Source of the DNA: CAYMRB01 sp964392615
GTDB lineage: Bacteria; Planctomycetota; UBA8108
Assembly (NCBI GenBank): GCA_964392615.1
Contig: CAYMRB010000294.1
Location: 1-12,872, forward strand
Length of the DNA: 12,872 nt
Direction of reading: 5' to 3'
Each line of letters starts with the position of its first letter. The first letter of the stretch is position 1. The position numbers were made by a program, and so were the translations under genes. The notes below the pieces were generated by a model. That model was not told where the DNA came from. It ran no database searches and was given only the letters and a program-made list of their open reading frames with translations. Shown here piece by piece: positions 1 to 5,802 of the stretch.

Positions 1-37
1 CGTCACAAGCGCCATCCAGGAAGCGGGTTATGATGGC

Positions 38-685
38 TTAGCCGATGCCCGATGGGCTTCCGGTGAACATCACGTCTCGAAAGAAGCGGTCGGGATCTTC
101 CCCACGCTCCTTGAGCCAGCAGCAGGGGAACAGCCAGCCCGTGTTGGACAGGACGTCGGCAGACGCGAAACGCTTGCCGCGCAGGTCGAGGAGCGACTTG
201 GCTTCACTCGCTCGCGGCACCACGATGTAGGAGTGATAGACGGTTTGGCCGCCGATCTGCGGCACGACCAGGAGCTGCATGCCGAAGTTCTTCTCGCCGA
301 GGACGTATGCGTACGTACAGACGAACGCGAGGTCGCACTGCCTGAGGCGGACGAGGTCGTTGACCTCCGCGTAGGAGTCCCGCTGAAGGATTCGAACCTC
401 TCGATCGAGGCGGCGGCCGAGGAATTCTGCCAGGCCCGAGTACAGAACCAGGCTGCGAGACGGGGAGATCACAGGGGCGACGCCGAGGCGAAGGGGCGAC
501 CTTCCCGGAGCGCCGGCCTCCTCAGCGTCGGCCGGAAACGACTCGAGCCGGACCTGGCGCGGTTCAGCCCCGCGGTCACAGGCCAGCCCGAGGACCGCTA
601 GCAAGAGCCAGGCCTTCGGGACTCTCGCGCCTCCACGCGCGGTGCCCGTCACACGTGGTGTGCAGATCAGTCGGGGGCGCGCCAT
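38..685 (-). CDS. PhnD-type phosphate/phosphonate ABC transporter substrate-binding lipoprotein, interrupted before its C-terminal half
   Basis: Reads as a 215-residue lipoprotein. A basic N-terminus is followed by a hydrophobic stretch and the lipobox LGLAC (Cys36), so it should be exported and lipid-anchored. From about residue 64 it matches the PhnD-like periplasmic binding fold: PLRLGVAPVISP, a segment around DSYAEVNDLVRLRQCDLAFV (103-122), GGQTVYHSYIVVP, and DLRGKRFASAD (167-177). Family members bind phosphonate, phosphite or phosphate and deliver it to an ABC permease; the ligand cannot be read here. The ATG at 685 was chosen because GAGGAG lies 8 nt upstream; a longer reading to 901 adds only low-quality sequence. 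The frame stops at TAA (38-40), but the same frame then reads AIITRFLDGACD to the window edge, which fits where the family normally continues. The gene is therefore broken or contains a sequence error. No transporter partners are visible. Confidence 0.8.
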   Translation of the reverse strand: MARPRLICTPRVTGTARGGARVPKAWLLLAVLGLACDRGAEPRQVRLESFPADAEEAGAPGRSPLRLGVAPVISPSRSLVLYSGLAEFLGRRLDREVRILQRDSYAEVNDLVRLRQCDLAFVCTYAYVLGEKNFGMQLLVVPQIGGQTVYHSYIVVPRASEAKSLLDLRGKRFASADVLSNTGWLFPCCWLKERGEDPDRFFRDVMFTGSPSGIG

Positions 686-693
686 GGTCTGGG

Positions 694-699
694 CTCCTC
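694..699 (-). promoter_or_regulatory. Ribosome binding site for the PhnD-like lipoprotein
   Basis: The minus strand reads GAGGAG, 8 nt before the ATG at 685. This decides the start codon in favour of the short form over an in-frame ATG at 901. Confidence 0.6.
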
Positions 700-936
700 G
701 GGGATCGGACGGGCAAGGTCGTGCAGCCGACGAACCGTCGTCTCCCCATGACGGCCACGCTCGGGCCGTGGCGACGAAACGCGGCTCCCCGCGAGCGGCA
801 AACCGAAGGCCAACGCAGCCGCCCCTCCATCGCACTGGGTCAACGCAAGCCGGACCATGAGCCTCTCGAAACACTCGTGGGTGCGGGACCTCTCCCAACA
901 ACGCGTGATTCTACTCGGAGCGGAGGGAACAATCCC

Positions 937-1102
937 CTAGCAGTCCGTTGAAAAAGGGCTCCGAGCGCGAGGGCGAGACATTTCGTCCAGGATCGAGGCG
1001 TCAGAACGCAGGCAATGTGGTGCATTGTCGAGTTCTGACAACGAAGAGCCTGGGCGAAATGGCCGCCATCGCGCCGGATTGCCTTTTTCAACGGGCTGCT
1101 AG
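937..1102. mobile_element. Fold-back MITE-like element, 166 bp, with 21-bp terminal inverted repeats
   Basis: The left end (937-957) begins CTAGCAGTCCGTTG and runs into AAAAAGG. The right end (1082-1102) is its reverse complement with one mismatch in 21. The symmetry continues inward: the left segment CATTTCGTCCAGG matches the right segment GCCTGGGCGAAATG inverted, and the centre holds GTCAGAAC...GTTCTGAC with CAATG/CATTG near the loop at about 1019-1024. The whole unit is thus one long imperfect palindrome able to fold into a single hairpin. It carries no convincing gene. CTAG is present at both outer ends and may be a 4-bp target duplication or part of the repeat. The likely identity is a non-autonomous element moved by a transposase elsewhere; the family is not established from this window alone. 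Confidence 0.75.
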
Positions 1103-1125
1103 GCTAGTTCCTGGACGACGTCGTT

Positions 1126-1140
1126 CGCGCCGTTGGCGCG
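1126..1140. repeat. Short perfect hairpin in the SET gene upstream region
   Basis: CGCGCC, a 3-nt GTT loop, then GGCGCG. It lies just outside the MITE-like element and about 145 bp before the SET start. There is no following T-run, so a terminator role is doubtful. GC-rich sequence yields such hairpins by chance. Confidence 0.3.
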
Positions 1141-1181
1141 TGCCGCGGCCTCTTGCTCGTCGCGATTCAGCGCCTCTCGAT

Positions 1182-1209
1182 TTCGGGACGAGAAGGCCGA
1201 AGTCCCGAA
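1182..1209. repeat. Dyad TTCGGGAC-12-GTCCCGAA upstream of the SET gene
   Basis: A perfect 8-bp inverted repeat separated by 12 nt, centred about 88 bp before the ATG at 1284. The size and spacing would suit a dimeric regulator's operator or an RNA hairpin. No promoter boxes are clear beside it, so the role is inferred from symmetry and position only. Confidence 0.35.
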
Positions 1210-1283
1210 GTTTCAGAGAGCAGCTAGACCACCGCTGTCGTACACTCCGTTCTCCCACTCGATCACAGGAAGTACGGTAGACC

Positions 1284-1613
1284 ATGCCCGAGACCCTACG
1301 TGACGCACGGCGCGACGTTTTTGTCGTGCGCCCTAGCCCGATCCACGGCCGCGGTCTTTTCGCAGCCCGTCACATCAACGCGCACCGCTTGATCGGCAGG
1401 TACGAGGGGCCTCGCACTCGTGACGACGGCCCTTGGGTGTTGTGGATCGGCGAGGGCCGCGGCGCGTGGGGAATCGACGGCCAGAACGAACTCCGCTTCG
1501 TCAATCACTCGGCGCAACCGAACGCCGAGTTCCGCGGCGAGGAGCTCTGGTCGATCCGGGCGATCGTCCCTGGCGAGGAGATCACGCACCACTACGGCGA
1601 CGACTGGGAGTAG
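1284..1613 (+). CDS. Small stand-alone SET-domain protein, putative protein-lysine methyltransferase
   Basis: A 109-residue protein consisting almost only of a SET domain. The N-terminal SAM-binding motif is SPIHGRGLFAARHI (18-31, with Gly22-Arg23-Gly24). The pseudoknot motif is RFVNHSAQPN (71-80); in many eukaryotic enzymes this is NHSCxPN, so the Cys is replaced by Ala. The C-terminal motif GEEITHHYGDDW (97-108) carries the usual catalytic Tyr (Tyr104). There are no pre-SET or post-SET cysteines and no signal peptide, so it should be cytoplasmic. SET proteins transfer methyl from S-adenosylmethionine to lysine side chains; bacterial targets of these tiny versions are mostly unknown. AGGAAG lies 11 nt before the ATG. 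The next gene starts 108 bp downstream on the same strand, but nothing links the two functionally. Confidence 0.87.
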   Translation: MPETLRDARRDVFVVRPSPIHGRGLFAARHINAHRLIGRYEGPRTRDDGPWVLWIGEGRGAWGIDGQNELRFVNHSAQPNAEFRGEELWSIRAIVPGEEITHHYGDDWE

Positions 1614-1708
1614 CCGTCCAGCGATCCTCGAGCCGTGATCGCGCAAGCCGATGACGGCTGAGTGGTACAGCCTCCACGGCTCGCGTCATCTCGTCGACGA
1701 AATCGAAA

Positions 1709-1714
1709 GAGGAG
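1709..1714 (+). promoter_or_regulatory. Ribosome binding site for the sulfatase
   Basis: GAGGAG lies 7 nt before the ATG at 1722. It favours that start, which begins a proper signal sequence, over an upstream in-frame start at 1662. Confidence 0.65.
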
Positions 1715-1721
1715 AAACGCC

Positions 1722-3461
1722 ATGAGAAAGCTGCTGGTCGTCGCCCTGTGCGTAAGCGCTGTCCTGCTTGCGGGTCGGTTCTGGCAGGAGCTGCCGGGTG
1801 CTCGCGCCGTCGAGACGACGGTCGCGAACGAAGACGGGAACGCCGACGGGGATGGCCGGCGCAACGTCACCGAAGCGGTGTTCCCGGGTGAGCCGGCGCC
1901 GTGCCCCGGCGGGCAGGCCAACGCCCAGCCGCGCCGGCCGAACATCCTGTTCATCATCGCCGACGACATGCAGCGGTACATGTTCAACTGCCTGCCGGAC
2001 GGCAAGGGCAAGAACTTGACGCCGAACCTGGATCGACTGGCCGCGGAAGGGATGCTGTTCGCCGAGCAATACGTGTCGTCGCCGGTATGCACGCCGAGCC
2101 GCTATTCCTGCCTGACCGGACGGTTCGCCAGCCGCGCTGGCAACAGCGGGTTCCAGGCGGCAACGGAGCGGAACGGTCAGAGCGTGGTGGGTTGGAACAC
2201 GAAGATCGTGGCCGAGGACCTGACACTCCCCAAGATCCTGCAGCGCGCCGGCTATCGGACGGGCATGGTCGGCAAGAACCATGTCATCGATGCCCCGGCG
2301 TTCAGGAAGGTCGGGTATCGTGAGGATCCCAGGGAGCCGGGGGTCAAGGCCCGCCTGCGGAAGAATCAGCAGGTGGTGCAAGCGGCCGTGCGCCGTGCGG
2401 GCTTCGATTACGCGGGTGCCATCTACCACAACAACCCGGACGGAAACGGGCCCAGGGCCGTAGCCGTCCACAATCTCGATTGGATCACGAAAGCCGGCCT
2501 CGAGTTCATCGATCGGATCGAGGACGCTCCGTTCTTCCTGTATTTCGCCGCCACGGTGCCACACGGCCCCACGACGGAGCAGCGGTCCTGGAACGCCGAT
2601 CCGAGCGCAACGGCGGAAGGGTTTCTCGATGAACCGCTGCGGGTCTTGCCGCCGAGGCGTACGATCGCCACAAGGCTCCGGGCCGCCGGCCTGTCGGTCA
2701 GCAACACCGCAGCGAACGTATTGTGGCTTGACGACGCGGTCGGCGCGTTGCTCGACAGTCTGAAGGCGCGCGGGCTCGACGAGAACACGATCGTGTTCTT
2801 CTTCAACGATCACGGCCAGGCGGCCAAGGGCACCCTCTATCAAGGTGGCATTCGCAACCCGGCGATCATCTGGAAGAAGGGCGGATTCGCCGGCGGCTCG
2901 CTCAGCCGCGTGCGGGTATCGAACATCGACTTCGCCCCCACGATCCTGGATCTGGCGGGAGTGGAAGCACCGCCCGAGCTCTTCGATGGGCGCAGCTTCA
3001 AAGGTGCTTTGGAAGGTTGGCCGGACCCGGTCCACCAATCACTCTATTTCGAGATGGGGTTTTCGAGGGCGATCGTCAAGGGCCGATGGAAGTACCTGGC
3101 GCTGCGATATCCCGAGCGCGCGACGACCATGACGATGGCTGAACGCAAGAAGACCCTCGACCGCTTCAATCAGAAGCAGAAAGAGCACGGCAAGAGGATC
3201 GTCACGACGGACCCGGCAGCGCGGTTCAGCCACATTTCGCTTATCCCGGGAGGGGGCGGCGCGGAGGCCGCGTCGACGGGCAAGCGGCCCGGCTACTACG
3301 ACGCCGATCAGTTGTACGACCTCTCACGCGACCCCGGCGAGCGGGCGAACCTGGCCGACGACCAGGAGTATGCCGGCGTGCTGAAGGACATGAAACGCGA
3401 ATTGCGCGGCTACCTGGATCGATTGCCCGGCGGCTTCGCCGACCTCAAGCCGTCCGGATGA
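1722..3461 (+). CDS. Secreted sulfatase, S1 family (formylglycine-dependent)
   Basis: A 579-residue protein that starts with a signal-peptide-like MRKLLVVALCVSAVLLAG. The sulfatase domain opens with RPNILFIIADDM, whose Asp81-Asp82 are metal ligands. The cysteine-type formylglycine motif is CTPSR (123-127), so Cys123 would be oxidised by a sulfatase-modifying enzyme not in this window. Further landmarks are GYRTGMVGKNH (177-187, with Lys185 and His187 at active-site positions), VPH (His281), FNDHG (Asp363-His364), KGTLYQGGIRNP (Lys369), NIDFAPTILDLAGV (401-414), and the C-terminal LYDLSRDPGERANLADD (531-547). It should hydrolyse sulfate esters, probably on polysaccharides, in the periplasm or outside; the exact substrate is not predictable here. 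The usual GKWH is GKNH. The start is set by the Shine-Dalgarno site and signal peptide. Length is normal for the family. Confidence 0.95.
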   Translation: MRKLLVVALCVSAVLLAGRFWQELPGARAVETTVANEDGNADGDGRRNVTEAVFPGEPAPCPGGQANAQPRRPNILFIIADDMQRYMFNCLPDGKGKNLTPNLDRLAAEGMLFAEQYVSSPVCTPSRYSCLTGRFASRAGNSGFQAATERNGQSVVGWNTKIVAEDLTLPKILQRAGYRTGMVGKNHVIDAPAFRKVGYREDPREPGVKARLRKNQQVVQAAVRRAGFDYAGAIYHNNPDGNGPRAVAVHNLDWITKAGLEFIDRIEDAPFFLYFAATVPHGPTTEQRSWNADPSATAEGFLDEPLRVLPPRRTIATRLRAAGLSVSNTAANVLWLDDAVGALLDSLKARGLDENTIVFFFNDHGQAAKGTLYQGGIRNPAIIWKKGGFAGGSLSRVRVSNIDFAPTILDLAGVEAPPELFDGRSFKGALEGWPDPVHQSLYFEMGFSRAIVKGRWKYLALRYPERATTMTMAERKKTLDRFNQKQKEHGKRIVTTDPAARFSHISLIPGGGGAEAASTGKRPGYYDADQLYDLSRDPGERANLADDQEYAGVLKDMKRELRGYLDRLPGGFADLKPSG

Positions 3462-3685
3462 GCTCGAGACGGAGCGTCCTCGGTGGCCCCACGCCGGTCG
3501 CGGTGCTGCTTGCCACGACATCGTGTTCGATTCCGCGCGAGTTCTCGCCCTCCTCTCCCTCTCGCCGAATCGGCTGAACGCTGCGCGATGCGCGCCGTCT
3601 TCGACGAAGACGCTGGGCCCCTCTTGTCTCGCGGTGACTCACGAGGGACGATGCCCGCGTCTGTACTGCCGCTCCCGGCGGCTAC

Positions 3686-3907
3686 ATGCCGGGGCAGGGC
3701 GGCGCCGACTGGCTCGCGAGCGTCCAAGGCACGCCGGTGTTCGATGCGATCCACGAGCGTGGCGTGATGCTCTTCGGAACGATTCCGATGCCGTTCAATT
3801 GTCGCATCGAGGAGTTCGGCGCGCGCGCAAACCTGCTGGCCCTCAAGCCGCACATTCACCTCGCGACGTACCCTGCGGACATCGACACGCTTCTCGGCCG
3901 CTACCTC
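3686..3907 (+). other. Unidentified coding-like segment in a gene-poor stretch
   Basis: The stretch 3462-4282 has no intact gene. Within it this frame reads a composition more protein-like than its surroundings, with segments such as ADWLASVQGTPVFDAIHERG, LFGTIPMPFNCRIEEFG and PHIHLATYPADIDTLLGRYL. The following residues in the same frame turn into Arg/Ser-rich noise near 3908. I cannot assign a family. It has no clear ribosome binding site and may be a fragment of a lost gene. I see nothing in 3462-3685 or in 4124-4282. Confidence 0.25.
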
Positions 3908-3912
3908 TGCCG

Positions 3913-4123
3913 AGCGTTCTCGCGTTCTCGAGGAGCAGGGGCTCGAGGCCGATCACGATCACGGCAGGCACGAACGTCCTCGTCGGGACCGATCCGGCGC
4001 GAATCGAGAACGAGGCGCGCCGAGCGATGGACTCGGCGACGCCGCAGCTGCCGCCTCCTGACCTGTGGGACGGCATGGCAGCGCGTCGCTGACGAGCCGC
4101 TCCAGTTCCTGGTTCGCGCCTGA
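3913..4123 (+). pseudogene. Remnant of a non-hydrolysing UDP-N-acetylglucosamine 2-epimerase (C-terminal part)
   Basis: The frame starting at 3913 reads SRPITITAGTNVLVGTDPAR followed by a short helix-like stretch and then LPPPDLWDGMAARR to a stop at about 4090. This matches the C-terminus of WecB-type epimerases, where ERPxTxxxGTNxLVGTDPxxI is followed by a PPLWDGxAxxRI motif. The match continues in another frame: after GMA the frame ending at 4123 reads QRVADEPLQFLVRA, the expected tail. So at least one frameshift is present near 4078, and the N-terminal two thirds of the roughly 370-residue enzyme are missing. The intact enzyme interconverts UDP-GlcNAc and UDP-ManNAc for surface polysaccharides. 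The remnant cannot encode it. Identification rests on motif recall, not a search. Confidence 0.6.
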
Positions 4124-4282
4124 CGCAAGCTCGATGACCTCGGTTGGGGTCCACCGTCGAGGAATCTGATCGGGCTCGGGTCTCCGACAGCGTTTCGAGT
4201 GCCGGACTCCGCCCCGGACTCCGTGGCGCGATAGCCTCTCTCGATCTCGATTTCCCCGATTCTCGCCGTCGACGGACAGCGC

Positions 4283-5722
4283 GTGGGGCGGGGTGATCCT
4301 GCCGGAACTGACGGCTTGAAACTTCCCCGAAAGCGCGTGATTCTCGACAGAGTTCGATCGTCGCTGGCTCGGGGCGAGCAGCAGGGAAGTCGGCTGACGA
4401 CCGCTCTTGGACTCCCTATATATGGAGAAACACCCACCATCGCGTGTTTGTCCCGGAATCAGAACGGCCGGCTGGGGGTGTGCAAGTTCTGTCACCGCAC
4501 GGAGAATCGGGAGGAGCACAGCTTCCGCCTCTTCCGCGAAGGCGGAGAGCTCTGCGCCACGTGCCACTGGGAGCAGACGACGAGGGGTGACCTTCACCTG
4601 CCGGTGGCAGCCGGCGACTGTCTCACGTGCCACAACCCTCACGCGAGCGACTACGCGTTTCTCTTGACCATGGCGCCGCGGGAGCTGTGTCTGAGCTGTC
4701 ACGGGCCCCCCATAGAGGGAAACAGCCACCTGCACGCGCCCGTCGAGACCGGCGGCTGCACCGGTTGCCACGATGCGCACGGTTCCGAGTGCGCAAGCCT
4801 GCTGGACCGCAGCGAGGAGGATCTCTGCCTCTCGTGCCACGAGACGGTTCAGAGGGAGCTCGCTGAGCTGGATGTCGTCCACCTGCCCATACGCGAAAGC
4901 GGCTGCAGAGGCTGCCACGAACCCCACGGAGCCGACAATCCCAAGTTCCTGAAGACCCAGGTGCCGGAGCTGTGCTTCGACTGCCACGAGGAGATCCGGC
5001 AGGTCATTCTGAACGCCAAGCACACGCACGTAGTCGCCGGCGAGAAGCACGGCTGCGTGCACTGCCATTCTCCGCATGCTTCGGGACTGGTATCGCGTCT
5101 GAGAGACACTCCGATGGTCCTCTGCTTGTCCTGTCACGACAAGAAGCTGAAGACCAGAGGAGGGGAGATGCTCGCCGATCTCCAGTCTGACCTGGACAGC
5201 TCGCAGTTCTTCCACGCCCCCGTGGAAGGGGAGAACTGCCACGGCTGTCACGTCCCCCACGGGAGCGATCACTTCCGCATGTTGATCGCTCCGTATCCGG
5301 ACGAGTTCTACGCGCCCTTCGATCTCCGCAGTTACGGCCTCTGCTTCACCTGCCACGAGCAGGAGATGGTGCTGACGAAGGAGACGGAGACGGACGAGGT
5401 GACCGCGTTCAGAAACGGCAGCGTCAATCTCCACTACCTCCACGTCAACGACCCGAAGAAGGGCCGGACCTGCCGTGCCTGCCACGCTACTCACGGCAGT
5501 CGGCTCCGCAAGCTCATTCGGGAGCAGGTGAACTTCGGCGGATGGGAGCTGCCGGTCAGCTTCGACAAGACGGAGACAGGCGGGAGTTGCGAGCCGGGGT
5601 GCCACAATGCGCGCGGTTACGACCGCGTGAAGAAGGTCATCAATCTCCCTGGCGAGGCTCCGGGAAACGCCAAGGCCCCGGGAAGCGCGAGGGCCCCGGC
5701 TGCTCCCCGCGCGACCCCGTAG
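4283..5722 (+). CDS. Multiheme c-type cytochrome (doubled CXXCH family), 14 candidate haem sites, no visible export signal
   Basis: A 479-residue reading with thirteen CXXCH motifs starting at residues 67, 91, 113, 136, 159, 182, 208, 231, 258, 281, 319, 354 and 397, plus a CX3CH (CEPGCH, 436-441). Many sites are followed by a PHxS or PHG-type sequence, typical of doubled-CXXCH cytochromes. It would carry covalent haems and move electrons in the envelope. It is homologous along its length to the convergent gene that follows; shared blocks include NLHY(L/V)HVN, GRTCRACH and a C-terminal GGxCxPGCH. The start is unsure: GTG at 4283 has only a weak ribosome site, and residues 1-66 show no signal peptide or relation to the paralog. 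The paralog's signal and first haem site have no counterpart here. The 5' end may be lost or misread. The tail is Ala/Pro-rich. Confidence 0.88.
   Translation: MGRGDPAGTDGLKLPRKRVILDRVRSSLARGEQQGSRLTTALGLPIYGETPTIACLSRNQNGRLGVCKFCHRTENREEHSFRLFREGGELCATCHWEQTTRGDLHLPVAAGDCLTCHNPHASDYAFLLTMAPRELCLSCHGPPIEGNSHLHAPVETGGCTGCHDAHGSECASLLDRSEEDLCLSCHETVQRELAELDVVHLPIRESGCRGCHEPHGADNPKFLKTQVPELCFDCHEEIRQVILNAKHTHVVAGEKHGCVHCHSPHASGLVSRLRDTPMVLCLSCHDKKLKTRGGEMLADLQSDLDSSQFFHAPVEGENCHGCHVPHGSDHFRMLIAPYPDEFYAPFDLRSYGLCFTCHEQEMVLTKETETDEVTAFRNGSVNLHYLHVNDPKKGRTCRACHATHGSRLRKLIREQVNFGGWELPVSFDKTETGGSCEPGCHNARGYDRVKKVINLPGEAPGNAKAPGSARAPAAPRATP
4412..4427. repeat. AT-rich dyad CTCCCTATATATGGAG in the doubtful 5' part of the plus-strand cytochrome
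   Basis: A 16-bp near-palindrome (one mismatched pair) around TATATA, which stands out in this GC-rich DNA. It lies about 70 bp before the first haem codons. It could be a promoter or operator overlapping what is now read as coding sequence, but no matching -35 box is evident. Confidence 0.25.
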
Positions 5723-5752
5723 GGCCTCTGTCCGAGAAGCCTCCGGACTCGC

Positions 5753-5775
5753 TCGGAGCCGATTCGCCGCTCCGA
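5753..5775. terminator. Hairpin between the convergent cytochrome genes, possible two-way terminator
   Basis: TCGGAGC, a 9-nt loop, then GCTCCGA: a perfect 7-bp stem in the 80-bp gap between the two stop codons. There is no T-run on either side, so it is not a classical intrinsic terminator. Position between convergent genes is the main argument. Confidence 0.35.
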
Positions 5776-5802
5776 CCACCTGCCCCGATCAGGCTCGCGG
5801 CC

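Noticed and set aside
937..1102. Reading the palindrome as an ordinary intrinsic terminator
   Set aside because: It is far too long, has T-rich and A-rich runs inside the ends rather than after a stem, and has transposon-like termini.
840..1280. Small open frames on both strands across and beside the fold-back element
   Set aside because: They read through the two arms of the palindrome and resemble each other only because the arms are inverted copies. No ribosome sites or protein-like composition.
1686..3038. Minus-strand open frame of 450 codons opposite the sulfatase
   Set aside because: The plus strand has all sulfatase active-site motifs; this frame has no recognisable domain.
4480..5610. 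Regularly spaced TGCCAC-type repeats that could suggest a CRISPR array
   Set aside because: The periodicity comes from CXXCH codons inside genes; the repeats are short, vary in spacing and are translated.
3959..5779. Long minus-strand open frame (606 codons) opposite the plus-strand cytochrome
   Set aside because: It is antisense to fourteen haem motifs in order; its product is low-complexity Val/Ala/Arg-rich with no recognisable domain. High-GC coding DNA gives such shadow frames.
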